From assembly GCA_900543445.1 (NCBI GenBank), contig UQRC01000052.1, forward strand, positions 1 to 9,986: a stretch of 9,986 nt of DNA. The letters run 5' to 3'. The position numbers and the translations under genes were made by a program. The notes below the pieces were generated by a model that did no database searches, was not told the origin of the DNA, and was given only the letters and a program-made list of their open reading frames with translations. Below, piece after piece: positions 1 to 7,290 of the stretch (positions are counted from its first letter, which is position 1; the number at the start of each line of letters is the position of its first letter). Origin of the DNA: an uncultured Lachnobacterium sp. (GTDB taxonomy: Bacteria; Bacillota; Clostridia; Lachnospirales; Lachnospiraceae).

Positions 1-235
1 CTTCCTGATAATCTGGATAATGAGCTGTGATACGGCTCTTGAACTCCTCGTTCCAGCAATAGATGTTTAACACCTTTCCTTCATCGGCAACTTCTGCAGT
101 ATCCTCTGTTGTTGCAGGTGTCTCACCCTTTGAAGTATCGGTTGTTGTATTGGAATCACTGTTTCCGCCACATCCAACAAACATTGTTGCCACCATGGTT
201 GCACACAGCAGTGCGCTTACTACTTTCTTTTTCAT
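1..235 (-). CDS. Sugar ABC transporter substrate-binding lipoprotein (N-terminal part, runs off window)
   Basis: Translating the minus strand from the ATG at 235-233 gives 78 codons that remain open at the window edge. The product starts with a Lys-rich n-region (MKKK), a hydrophobic stretch to about residue 20, and the lipobox FVGC with the acylated Cys at 22. A Ser/Thr/Glu-rich linker follows to about residue 53. The mature domain then opens with KVLNIYCWNEEF, a beginning typical of family 1 extracellular carbohydrate-binding proteins of ABC importers. It would be anchored outside the membrane and deliver sugar to permeases encoded beyond base 1. An AAGGAGGG site at 249-242, six bases before the ATG, supports the start. 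The gene lies 65 bases downstream of the lacI-family gene on the same strand. Because a cellobiose phosphorylase is divergently encoded next door, cellobiose or cellodextrin is the best guess for substrate. That is inference from context, since only the N-terminus is visible. Confidence 0.85.
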   Translation of the reverse strand, partial: MKKKVVSALLCATMVATMFVGCGGNSDSNTTTDTSKGETPATTEDTAEVADEGKVLNIYCWNEEFKSRITAHYPDYQE

Positions 236-241
236 AGATAA

Positions 242-249
242 CCCTCCTT
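242..249 (-). promoter_or_regulatory. Ribosome binding site of the sugar-binding lipoprotein
   Basis: The minus strand reads AAGGAGGG six bases before the ATG at 235. This fixes the start of the lipoprotein, for which only 78 codons are visible. Confidence 0.8.
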
Positions 250-261
250 ATAATTTGTACA

Positions 262-275
262 TGGACTTTTGTCCA
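262..275. repeat. Short perfect inverted repeat between the lacI-family gene and the binding-protein gene
   Basis: TGGAC (262-266) and GTCCA (271-275) pair perfectly around a TTTT loop. Three more outer pairs are possible after a two-base mismatch (GTA at 258-260 with TAC at 278-280). In the minus-strand transcript this hairpin sits 27 bases before the binding-protein start and has no U-run after it, so it is not a standard terminator. It may be a protein site, an RNA stabiliser or processing site, or chance. Confidence 0.35.
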
Positions 276-300
276 GTTACTTTTTCTTGAAAGAAAACTT

Positions 301-1323
301 TTATTCGTCCACCTGGATCATTCCTACGGATTGACCCGGGACTAAGTTTCCTTCTATAACGACTCTCTCAACGAGAGTTGTTTTCGGTTTCTCAATAGCA
401 CCTACCAGTCTTATCGCTGCTTCCTCTCCGATCAGTTCTGTGTTCTGCTTGATCGTCGTAAGCTTCGGATAAAGGATCTGTGAAATCTGGGTGCCGTCAT
501 ATCCGGCTACTGAAATATCCTGTGGAATCTTCATTCCTCTTTCAATAATGACATTTCTTCCACCGATCAGTGATGTATCGTCCGGATAGATAATGCAGGT
601 CGGCGGATCCGGCAGATCTAAAAGCTGTCCGGTCTGTTCAGCCGATCCTTTGGTTTCGAGGTAATTTGCGGTTCTTACATATTTATCAGAAACATGTAAT
701 CCAAGTTCATCCATCGTTCTATAGAAGCTTGCCAGTCTGTCTCTTGTAACAGTTGAACCTTCCTGTCCGTGAATGTAAGCAATCTTCCTGTGTCCCTGAC
801 TGTAAATGTACTTTACCAGTTCCTCAATTCCCTGAATGTTATTGGATGATATTGCGGAGCAGTTATGATGTACATAATCGATTGTCACGACCGGAAGTTC
901 ACTGTTCATCAGTTCAATCACATCCGGATCGTTAAAGTTTGCACATACAATCACAACGCCCTCAAAGTTGCGATATCGACAATGATCATAATAAGAAACT
1001 TTACGGTTCTCGAAGCAGGTATTGATGAAAGTGATATCATATCCTAACTTCTCTGCCTGGATCTTCAGTCCGTTCAGCACGCCTGAGAAATATTCATGCT
1101 GCAACCCTCTTCCTGCTTCCTCTTCGAAGAGGACTCCTATATTATAAGAACGGTTTGTCTTTAATGCTCTGGCGGCTGCATTCGGAAAATATCCAAGTTC
1201 GTTTGCGACCTGTCTTATTCTTATTTTTGTCTCTTCGCTGATATCTTTATGATTGTTCAGTGCTTTACTTACTGTAGCAGTAGATACGCCACATTTTTCA
1301 GCAATTGTTTTTAAAGATACCAT
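301..1323 (-). CDS. LacI/GalR-family transcriptional repressor
   Basis: This 340-residue protein has the normal length for the family. The N-terminal helix-turn-helix runs from about residue 3 to 46 (LKTIAEKCGVSTATVSKAL, then the third helix ending in GYFPN). The hinge helix NAAARALKTN lies at 48-57, with the minor-groove Leu at 54. Residues 60 to about 335 form the periplasmic-binding-protein-like sensor and dimer domain, including the family motif GYDGTQISQILYPKLTTIKQ near the C-terminus. Proteins of this kind bind a sugar or sugar phosphate and release DNA, or occasionally bind tighter. The start ATG is preceded by GGAGGA (1334-1329) at five bases. The gene lies divergent to cellobiose phosphorylase and upstream of a sugar-binding lipoprotein, so cellobiose or a related glucan is its probable inducer (inference). 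Candidate operators at 1353-1365 and 1669-1681 suggest that it represses itself and the phosphorylase gene. Confidence 0.93.
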   Translation of the reverse strand: MVSLKTIAEKCGVSTATVSKALNNHKDISEETKIRIRQVANELGYFPNAAARALKTNRSYNIGVLFEEEAGRGLQHEYFSGVLNGLKIQAEKLGYDITFINTCFENRKVSYYDHCRYRNFEGVVIVCANFNDPDVIELMNSELPVVTIDYVHHNCSAISSNNIQGIEELVKYIYSQGHRKIAYIHGQEGSTVTRDRLASFYRTMDELGLHVSDKYVRTANYLETKGSAEQTGQLLDLPDPPTCIIYPDDTSLIGGRNVIIERGMKIPQDISVAGYDGTQISQILYPKLTTIKQNTELIGEEAAIRLVGAIEKPKTTLVERVVIEGNLVPGQSVGMIQVDE

Positions 1324-1343
1324 CTTGTTCCTCCAACTCGTTT

Positions 1344-1366
1344 CGAAAACTGCTTAATCGTTTTCG
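1344..1366. promoter_or_regulatory. Candidate operator 1 (autoregulatory), inverted repeat plus shared 13-mer
   Basis: CGAAAAC (1344-1350) and GTTTTCG (1360-1366) form a perfect 7-base inverted repeat around a 9-base spacer. The right-hand part (1353-1365, CTTAATCGTTTTC) matches 12 of 13 bases of a second site at 1669-1681. Both contain the central CG dinucleotide usual in LacI-family operators. The site begins directly after the predicted start of the repressor transcript (about 1367), so binding there would block that transcript. The exact operator boundaries are uncertain. Confidence 0.55.
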
Positions 1367-1373
1367 TAGCTTT

Positions 1374-1402
1374 AATATACCCCCTTATCAAGAAAAATGC
1401 AA
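1374..1402 (-). promoter_or_regulatory. Predicted sigma-A promoter of the LacI-family gene
   Basis: On the minus strand, TTGCAT (1402-1397) is followed after exactly 17 bases by TATATT (1379-1374), which puts transcription start near 1367. The leader would be about 44 bases, carrying candidate operator 1 and the GGAGGA ribosome binding site. Confidence 0.6.
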
Positions 1403-1429
1403 TAGTTTTTCATCGATTCGGCAGTTTTA

Positions 1430-1640
1430 ACACAAAGTTTTATCTTTTATTGTGCATTTTGTTCACATTTTGTTTACTTTTTCTTTCGTTTCCTTATTTT
1501 CTTACACGTTTTCGTAATATCAAGGCGAAATTGATCCATTTTTCGGCTTTGTGCTTTTTCTCCATTTTGTGCTTTCCTTTTTGTACAATTTGCTATTTTG
1601 CTTATTTTAAGCCATTTTCTCTTGATTTTTTTCTGTTTTA
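1430..1640. other. T-rich, strand-skewed spacer in the divergent intergenic region
   Basis: This central part of the 434-base intergenic region is very rich in T on the plus strand and poor in purines. It contains short direct repeats: CATTTTGTT at 1455-1463 and again at 1466-1474 (11-base period), TTTGTGCTTT at 1548-1557 and 1566-1575, and CCATTTT at 1536, 1562 and 1612. A third copy of the GTTTTCG half-site lies at 1508-1514. I see no credible gene here. The 63-codon open frame at 1450-1641 is only a translation of T-rich DNA and lacks a ribosome binding site. The tract may act as flexible, bendable DNA between the two operators. Confidence 0.5.
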
Positions 1641-1650
1641 AAGATATACT
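1622..1650 (+). promoter_or_regulatory. Predicted sigma-A promoter of cellobiose phosphorylase
   Basis: TTGATT (1622-1627) is followed after exactly 17 bases by TATACT (1645-1650), predicting a start near 1657 and a leader of about 100 bases. Candidate operator 2 begins about 12 bases downstream of that start. A second TTGAAA at 1711-1716 was considered but lies too close to the ribosome binding site. Confidence 0.6.
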
Positions 1651-1668
1651 CATTCATAAATAAAGTTA

Positions 1669-1681
1669 CTTAATCGATTTC
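1669..1681 (+). promoter_or_regulatory. Candidate operator 2, in the cellobiose phosphorylase leader
   Basis: CTTAATCGATTTC holds the perfect 8-base palindrome AATCGATT (1672-1679). It differs at one base of 13 from the site in the leader of the LacI-family gene (1353-1365), in the same orientation. It sits just downstream of the predicted transcription start, a usual place for a repressor site. The link to the neighbouring LacI-family protein is inference. Confidence 0.55.
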
Positions 1682-1742
1682 TGTTCATACTATTAAATGA
1701 ACGATAAAGATTGAAAAACAATATTTACATATTAAATAGAAT

Positions 1743-1751
1743 AAGGAGGAG
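1743..1751 (+). promoter_or_regulatory. Ribosome binding site of cellobiose phosphorylase
   Basis: AAGGAGGAG ends six bases before the ATG at 1758. Its near-perfect match to the 16S rRNA tail suggests efficient translation. Confidence 0.85.
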
Positions 1752-1757
1752 TTTCAT

Positions 1758-4202
1758 ATGAAATTTGGATATTTCGATGATGCAAACAAAGAATACGTCA
1801 TCACATCTCCAAAGACCCCGCTTCCATGGATCAACTATCTGGGCTCCGAGAATTTCTTTTCTCTGATCTCCAATACCTGTGGAGGTTACAGCTTCTATAA
1901 AGATGCGAAGCTGCTTCGTCTTACGAGATATCGTTACAACAATGTTCCATATGACAGCAACGGACATTACTACTATATTAAAGAAGGAGATACGATCTGG
2001 AATCCGGGCTGGATGCCAACGAAGACTGATCTCGATTCTTATGAGTGTCATCATGGAATGGGATATTCTACATTTAAGAGTAGTAAGAACGGACTGCAGG
2101 CTGAGCTGACCGCTTTCGTACCGGTTGGCAAGAACTGTGAGATCAATCAGCTGACGCTTACCAATAACAGTGATGCGCTGAAAGAATTCTCTGTTTTTTC
2201 TTATGTAGAGTTCTGTCTGTGGAATGCGATGGACGATATGACGAACTTCCAGCGTAACTTCTCTACCGGAGAGGTTGAGGTTCATGATTCCGCAATCTAC
2301 CATAAGACAGAGTACCGTGAGCGTCGTAATCATTACGCATTATATGCAGTAAACGCCCCGGTTGTAGGATTTGATACAGACCGTGATTCCTTCCTCGGTG
2401 CATACGGCGAGAATTCCGCCCCTGAGGTTGTTGTATCCGGTACATCCAAGAATTCTATTGCAAGCGGATGGGCTCCGGTCGGATCTCATCACCTGAAAGT
2501 TTCTCTCGCGCCTGGCGATTCCAAGACTTTCGTATTTATTCTTGCATATATCGAGAATCCGGTAGAAGAGAAATGGATCGGACCTGCTGAGGACGGCAAG
2601 ATCAACCGTACTCCTGCTGAAAAGTTAATGAAAGAATTCGATTCCAAGGAGAAATCCGAGGCTGCTTTAGCAGAACTGAAAGCTTACTGGGACAAGCTCC
2701 TGTCGCATTTTACCGTATCTTCTTCCGAGGAGAAGCTCGACCGCATGGTCAATGTATGGCATCAGTACCAGTGTATGGTTACTTTCAACATGAGCCGTTC
2801 TGCTTCTTACTTCGAGTCAGGTATCGGACGTGGTATGGGATTCAGAGATTCCTGCCAGGATCTGCTCGGATTCGTACATCTGATTCCGGACCGCGCAAGA
2901 GAGCGTATCTTAGATATCGCTGCTACACAGTTTGAAGATGGTAGTGCTTATCATCAGTACCAGCCACTTACCAAGAAAGGTAATTCCGATATCGGAAGCG
3001 GCTTCAACGACGATCCGCTTTGGCTGATTGCAGGTACTGCTGCATATATTAAGGAGACCGGTGATTATACAATCCTTGACGAGATGACACCATACGACAG
3101 TGATCCATCCAAGGCTACCGACTTCATGGAGCACCTTCGTCGTTCCTTCCATTATACGATTGATCATCTCGGACCTCATAAGCTTCCATTGATCGGACGT
3201 GCCGACTGGAATGACTGTCTGAACTTAAACTGCTTCTCGACCGAGCCTGGCGAGTCCTTCCAGACATTTGGTCCTTCTGAAGGTCCAAACGCAGAGTCTG
3301 TATTTATCGCAGGTATGTTCGTCCGTTACGGCAAAGATTATGTTGAAATCTGCCGCCACAGAGGACTCGAGGATGAGGCAAAGCTTGCAGAAGATGCAAT
3401 CGCTGAGATGGAGAAAACAGTGCTTGATGCCGGTTGGGACGGAGAATGGTTCCTTCGTGCATACGATCACTATAAGAATAAGATTGGTTCCAAAGAATGT
3501 GAGGATGGCAAGATTTTCATCGAGCCGCAGGGATTCTGCGTTATGGCAGAAATCGGCTTAAAAGAGGGCAACTGCCTGAAGGCTATGGAATCTGTTGAGA
3601 AATACCTCGATACCAAATACGGCATCGTGCTTCTCCAGCCACCTTATCATAAATATCACGTAGAGCTTGGTGAAATTTCTTCTTATCCACCAGGATACAA
3701 AGAGAATGCCGGTATCTTCTGCCACAACAATCCATGGATCTCTATCGCAGAGACCGTTGTCGGACGAGGCAACCGTGCTTGGCAGGTATACACAAGAACC
3801 TGTCCTGCTTATATCGAAGATATCAGTGAGATTCATCGCACCGAGCCTTATGTATACTCGCAGATGATCGCCGGAAAAGACGCTCCGAACTTCGGAGAGG
3901 CCAAGAACAGCTGGCTGACCGGTACCGCTGCATGGACCTTCCTCGATGTATCACAATACATCCTCGGAATTCGTCCGGACTACGATGGTTTGATCGTAGA
4001 TCCATGTATTCCATCCACACTGGATGGCTTTGACGCAAAACGTGATTTCCGCGGTGTGACCTATCACATCAGCGTTAAGAACCCGAATCACGTTGAAAAA
4101 GGCGTCGCTTCCATGATTGTTGACGGTGTTGCTGTAGACGGTAACACAATCCCTCTTCCAGACGGAAAGACGGATGTCACAGTCGAAGTAGTTATGGGTT
4201 AA
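1758..4202 (+). CDS. cbp: Cellobiose phosphorylase (GH94)
   Basis: The 814-residue protein is full length for cellobiose phosphorylase and can be aligned from memory along its whole length with the Clostridium thermocellum enzyme. It reversibly splits cellobiose with phosphate into alpha-glucose 1-phosphate and glucose. It has no signal peptide, so it acts in the cytosol on imported cellobiose. Residues 1 to about 290 form the N-terminal beta-sandwich domain and about 320-740 the (alpha/alpha)6 catalytic barrel, followed by a short C-terminal beta region. Family residues are present: Arg358 and Asp364 in the GRGMGFRDS segment, the general acid Asp483 in RADWNDCLN, and the phosphate ligands His656 (FCHNNPW) and Thr721-Gly722 (WLTGTAAW). 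By family knowledge these correspond to Arg362, Asp368, Asp490, His666 and Thr731-Gly732 of the Cellvibrio gilvus enzyme. All key residues are intact. Cellodextrin or chitobiose phosphorylase are the related alternatives, but overall similarity favours cellobiose. The gene stands alone on its strand, probably under the divergent LacI-family repressor. Confidence 0.96.
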   Translation: MKFGYFDDANKEYVITSPKTPLPWINYLGSENFFSLISNTCGGYSFYKDAKLLRLTRYRYNNVPYDSNGHYYYIKEGDTIWNPGWMPTKTDLDSYECHHGMGYSTFKSSKNGLQAELTAFVPVGKNCEINQLTLTNNSDALKEFSVFSYVEFCLWNAMDDMTNFQRNFSTGEVEVHDSAIYHKTEYRERRNHYALYAVNAPVVGFDTDRDSFLGAYGENSAPEVVVSGTSKNSIASGWAPVGSHHLKVSLAPGDSKTFVFILAYIENPVEEKWIGPAEDGKINRTPAEKLMKEFDSKEKSEAALAELKAYWDKLLSHFTVSSSEEKLDRMVNVWHQYQCMVTFNMSRSASYFESGIGRGMGFRDSCQDLLGFVHLIPDRARERILDIAATQFEDGSAYHQYQPLTKKGNSDIGSGFNDDPLWLIAGTAAYIKETGDYTILDEMTPYDSDPSKATDFMEHLRRSFHYTIDHLGPHKLPLIGRADWNDCLNLNCFSTEPGESFQTFGPSEGPNAESVFIAGMFVRYGKDYVEICRHRGLEDEAKLAEDAIAEMEKTVLDAGWDGEWFLRAYDHYKNKIGSKECEDGKIFIEPQGFCVMAEIGLKEGNCLKAMESVEKYLDTKYGIVLLQPPYHKYHVELGEISSYPPGYKENAGIFCHNNPWISIAETVVGRGNRAWQVYTRTCPAYIEDISEIHRTEPYVYSQMIAGKDAPNFGEAKNSWLTGTAAWTFLDVSQYILGIRPDYDGLIVDPCIPSTLDGFDAKRDFRGVTYHISVKNPNHVEKGVASMIVDGVAVDGNTIPLPDGKTDVTVEVVMG

Positions 4203-4233
4203 TTCTTCTTTTTATTTAATTTCCTTCCCTAAA

Positions 4234-4265
4234 ATGGGGTGCCACGCAAATGCGTGACACCCCAT
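4234..4265. terminator. Hairpin terminator between convergent genes, possibly bidirectional
   Basis: A 13-pair stem with one internal mismatch runs ATGGGGTG / CACCCCAT outside and CACGC / GCGTG inside, around an AAAT loop. It begins 31 bases after the phosphorylase stop. On the plus strand it is followed by CTCTTTTGTCT, a modest U-run. On the minus strand the end of the stem is followed by TTTA, so it may also stop transcripts of the chemoreceptor gene, whose stop codon is 82 bases away. Confidence 0.8.
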
Positions 4266-4347
4266 CTCTTTTGTCTAATATTATATTTCCATTCAAGATA
4301 TATTCGAAAAATTATACGCCTTCATTTTCGGTCATATTATGAGTTTC

Positions 4348-6105
4348 TCACGTCTCGTCATGCCCCATCAGCTTGAACTTACCAACCAGCGACTTCAGTT
4401 CATCCGACTGTGCAGAAAGCTGCTGGCTCGTAGCAGAAGTCTCCTCTGCAGATGCGGAATTGCTCTGTACCACCGATGAAATCTGCTCGATTCCCTGCTC
4501 GACCTGACGCAGCATATCTGCCTGCTCACGCGAAGTTACACTGGATCCCTTTGCTGCCTCTGCGAACTGGTTCATCATCTCAAGGATCTGATTCAATGCA
4601 TCCACTGTCTTCTCCGTGATTGCATTACCATTCTCCACTTCCACAAGGGATTTTCCGAGAAGATCTCTGGTATTGACCGCTGCCTTAGCACTGTCTCCGG
4701 CAAGCTTTCCGATCTGCTCCGCAACGACTGCAAAGCCTCGTCCCGCTTCTCCGGCGCGTGCCGCCTCAATCGAAGCATTCAGCGACAACAGATTCGTCTG
4801 TTCCGCGATATCCTCGATCGTTCCGATAATATTCTGAATCTCCTTGGACGTTGCATCGATTCTTTGCATTGCCTCGGTCAGTTTTTCCAACTCCTCACGG
4901 CTCTCTCCTGCGTGCTCAGCTGCCGCCTTTACATCCGCATAAGACTGCTCGGCAGCTGCCGCATTATTCTTCGCAACCTCTGTAATATTCTCGACCGTAG
5001 CCGTCAATTCTTCTACCGCACCCGCCTGATCCGTTGCACCTTCCGCGAGCGCCTGCGCACCGTAAGACAATTGTCCGGATCCCTGTGCCACCTGCTCGGA
5101 AGCATTGTTGATCTGCTCCAATGTATCGCTCATCTGACTGCCCAGCTGATGCATGGATTCAAACTGTTCCACAAACGAACCGACATATTTACTCTTATTA
5201 TCTTCTGAAATTGTAAAGTCACCATTCGCCATCTGTCCGAGAAGTGCCCCGGTATCCTCAACCATCGAATGCAAGGTTGCACATGCATCCTTGAAATCGT
5301 TTGCAAGCAGGCCAAGTTCATCCGGTGAATCATAGGTGATATTCACATCCAGATTGCCGGCCTTCAGATCAGCAGACGCTTTCTGGATCTGCTTGATCGG
5401 TCGAAGCAGATTCTTCGTGATCACCATACGTATTCTCATCGCGAATACCACACTGAACGCTGCAAGCACGATCATCAGAATAATAGAACTGATTCCGGTT
5501 CTTCGTGCTGCGGAATACTGTGATGTTGCTTCCTGAGTTGCCACATCGCCAATATTAACCAGTTTATTCTGTACGGAAACCGTTGCATTATTGTAATCGC
5601 CGTTAAAGATGACAAGCGCCTTTGCTTTCTCTCCCTGCTGCGCAAGCTCCATCAGTTGCGCACGAACGGTTTCCATATCATTCACTGCCTGCTGCAGGTC
5701 GTCCACCGCAGCCTTATCGGAGAATGACGATTTCAGTGCCTCTACATTGGAAGCCACCTTCTGTGAAGCCTGATCCGCTGCGCTCAGATAAGACTGCGCC
5801 GCACTGGAATTGTCTACGGTAAGAGCCCAGAGGATATTCTTACTCGTCAGCTGTACATCCTTACGGATCTCCATCTGTGTCACACTGCTTGTGTAGGCCT
5901 CTTCATAGAACTTCTTCGTGTCCACATTCATCAGCAGGATTGCAATGAATGCCATCAGCATCGCAAATGAGAACAGAATGATCACCGTTAAAAATGCGAA
6001 TTTTAACTTATCGCCAACTTTCTTCTTGCGATAAAATTCTTCCATCCCCTTTGTTGCTTTACTGACCTTTTTCTTCTGTTTGTCTTTTACGTTTTTTTCC
6101 TTCAT
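4348..6105 (-). CDS. Methyl-accepting chemotaxis protein (transmembrane chemoreceptor)
   Basis: This 585-residue protein has a Lys-rich cytoplasmic head (1-34) and a first membrane helix (about 35-59). An extracellular, mostly helical sensor of about 145 residues follows (60-204), of the size of a four-helix-bundle ligand domain. A second membrane helix (about 205-224) leads into HAMP (about 225-277) and a long cytoplasmic coiled coil. The kinase-control tip is clear: [20 protein letters not shown] (431-450), then [19 protein letters not shown]. Likely methylation segments are GAVEELTAT (362-370) and SAEETSATS (552-560). It would pass ligand binding to CheA/CheW and set flagellar rotation, implying a motile host. 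The C-terminus (GHDET) lacks an NWETF-type CheR/CheB docking tail. The ATG at 6105 follows AAGGGG after four bases. Met21 is an alternative start, but its AAAGGGG is directly adjacent and too close. The ligand cannot be read from sequence. The flanking sugar genes make a sugar or sugar-binding protein possible. Confidence 0.95.
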   Translation of the reverse strand: MKEKNVKDKQKKKVSKATKGMEEFYRKKKVGDKLKFAFLTVIILFSFAMLMAFIAILLMNVDTKKFYEEAYTSSVTQMEIRKDVQLTSKNILWALTVDNSSAAQSYLSAADQASQKVASNVEALKSSFSDKAAVDDLQQAVNDMETVRAQLMELAQQGEKAKALVIFNGDYNNATVSVQNKLVNIGDVATQEATSQYSAARRTGISSIILMIVLAAFSVVFAMRIRMVITKNLLRPIKQIQKASADLKAGNLDVNITYDSPDELGLLANDFKDACATLHSMVEDTGALLGQMANGDFTISEDNKSKYVGSFVEQFESMHQLGSQMSDTLEQINNASEQVAQGSGQLSYGAQALAEGATDQAGAVEELTATVENITEVAKNNAAAAEQSYADVKAAAEHAGESREELEKLTEAMQRIDATSKEIQNIIGTIEDIAEQTNLLSLNASIEAARAGEAGRGFAVVAEQIGKLAGDSAKAAVNTRDLLGKSLVEVENGNAITEKTVDALNQILEMMNQFAEAAKGSSVTSREQADMLRQVEQGIEQISSVVQSNSASAEETSATSQQLSAQSDELKSLVGKFKLMGHDET

Positions 6106-6151
6106 ATAACCCCTTCTTTTCTCCTGTTTTTGAACGTATATTCATAAAACA

Positions 6152-6180
6152 ATTATACTGTTAGAATTATAAGTTGGCAA
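6152..6180 (-). promoter_or_regulatory. Predicted sigma-A promoter of the chemoreceptor gene
   Basis: On the minus strand, TTGCCA (6180-6175), 17 bases, then the perfect consensus TATAAT (6157-6152) predict a start near 6145 and a leader of about 40 bases. No flagellar sigma-28-type promoter (TAAA, then GCCGATAA) is visible. The receptor may therefore be expressed apart from a late flagellar regulon. Confidence 0.7.
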
Positions 6181-6202
6181 CTTTAATCCATCTGTCCCGA
6201 AG

Positions 6203-6247
6203 AAAAAAATGTCTGCTTTCACAGATATTCTTGCAAAAGCAGACATT
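6203..6247 (-). terminator. Rho-independent terminator of the sugar ABC transporter cassette
   Basis: On the minus strand, AATGTCTGCTTT (6247-6236) pairs perfectly over 12 bases with AAAGCAGACATT (6219-6208), with a 16-base loop. The stem runs into an unbroken U-run (A on the plus strand at 6203-6209). It lies 19 bases past the second permease stop and before the chemoreceptor promoter, so it separates the two transcription units. The loop is longer than the usual three to eight bases. Confidence 0.85.
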
Positions 6248-6266
6248 CTTAAAATATGAGTACTAC

Positions 6267-7289
6267 CTAACCTCTTTTCTTGCGGGCAAGAACGACGCTT
6301 TGGATCACAAGGAACAAACAAAGCATTGCCGCAATCGTAATACCGGTCCACCATGCCTGATCAAGTCCTGCAGAGGATACGATATTCTGAATCGTGCTTA
6401 GAGAAAGCACACCGAAGAATGTTCCGATAATATTTCCCACACCACCGGTCAGGAGTGTTCCACCGATAATGGATGAAGCGATCGCGTTCATTTCCATACC
6501 ACTTGCATGGGTTGCAGCACCGGAGCCTACATGCAGGAAATACACATAACCTGCGATACCTGCGAGAAGTCCGCTGAGCAGATGTGCAAGGAATCTGGTT
6601 TTCTTAACATTGATTCCAAGCATCAGAGCGCTTTGTCTATTACCGCCGACTGCATAGAATGAGCGGCCAAGCTTTGTCCATCGAAGAAGAACGAACATAA
6701 TGATAACAATCAGGATTGCAACGATCACACCAACCTCCACATATGCATTGACATATTTTCCGATACGGTTGACCGATCCCATTCCCGGTACGATCACACG
6801 GGTATTTTTTAATTTCAAAAATGCCTCATTCTCTACATTGAACGGATCCGTATGTACGATGGATGTCATACCACGGGCAAAAAACATTCCCGCAAGTGTT
6901 ACGATGAATGGCTGGATATCAAGGTATGCTACCAGAAATCCCTGTATCACACCGAACGCCAGACCGATCGCAAGTGCGATCAAAAGGGAAACAAATACAT
7001 TTCCACCCATGAAATCAAGATATACAGCACAGCACATACTGACTAATGCAACCACACCACCGACTGAGATATCAATGCTTCCAGTGATCATAACCAGGCT
7101 GAGTCCGCATGCGGTAATGATCAGCGCTCCGTTTGCATTCAGTATATTAAAGAATGTCTGTGGTTTTAAAAATCCGCCACCCTCGAAGATCATCGCTCCG
7201 ATATACATTAAGAAGAATACTACGATCGTGATGGTCAAAAGCAGGTTGGCATCCGAAAGCGAAACTTTTTTCAATGACTTTGTTTTCAT
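6267..7289 (-). CDS. Sugar ABC transporter permease 2 (BPD_transp_2 family, YjfF/FruG-like)
   Basis: This 340-residue polytopic membrane protein has about eight to ten hydrophobic segments and belongs to the branched-chain/ribose-type permease family. Hallmarks are GSIDISVGG at 70-78 (the usual G-x-D-x-SVG motif), the conserved IQPFIVTLAGMFFARG at 125-140, and the cytoplasmic coupling segment GRSFYAVGGNRQSALMLG at 208-225. The conserved IGGTLLTGGVGNIIGT lies at 275-290. It resembles YjfF, the second permease of the E. coli galactofuranose importer, more than RbsC. It would pair with permease 1 to form a heterodimeric channel. The ATG at 7289 follows the permease 1 stop by one base (TAGTATG) and has AGGAGG at 7304-7299, nine bases upstream, inside the preceding gene. 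Tight translational coupling is therefore expected. It is the last gene of the cassette, followed by a strong terminator. Substrate is not determinable here. Confidence 0.9.
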   Translation of the reverse strand: MKTKSLKKVSLSDANLLLTITIVVFFLMYIGAMIFEGGGFLKPQTFFNILNANGALIITACGLSLVMITGSIDISVGGVVALVSMCCAVYLDFMGGNVFVSLLIALAIGLAFGVIQGFLVAYLDIQPFIVTLAGMFFARGMTSIVHTDPFNVENEAFLKLKNTRVIVPGMGSVNRIGKYVNAYVEVGVIVAILIVIIMFVLLRWTKLGRSFYAVGGNRQSALMLGINVKKTRFLAHLLSGLLAGIAGYVYFLHVGSGAATHASGMEMNAIASSIIGGTLLTGGVGNIIGTFFGVLSLSTIQNIVSSAGLDQAWWTGITIAAMLCLFLVIQSVVLARKKRG

Positions 7290-7290
7290 A

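Noticed and set aside
247..275. TGGACA-17-TATAAG as the promoter of the binding-protein gene
   Set aside because: Sequence match is good, but the start would fall about five bases before the ATG and leave no ribosome binding site in the transcript. Not listed as a feature.
1408..1420. Third copy of the candidate operator, with ATCGATT core
   Set aside because: Only 9 of 13 bases match operator 2, which is weak in AT-rich DNA.
1450..1641. Open frame of 63 codons in the intergenic region, rich in Phe, Leu and Cys, resembling a small membrane protein
   Set aside because: Its composition only reflects T-rich DNA. There is no ribosome binding site before the ATG and it overlaps the predicted phosphorylase promoter.
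1711..1738. TTGAAA (1711-1716) with TAAATA (1733-1738) as the phosphorylase promoter
   Set aside because: Transcription would begin within the ribosome binding site at 1743-1751. TTGATT-17-TATACT farther upstream is better spaced.
1725..2333. 202-codon open frame antisense to the start of cellobiose phosphorylase
   Set aside because: It is a shadow of a clearly coding frame, with no recognisable domain.
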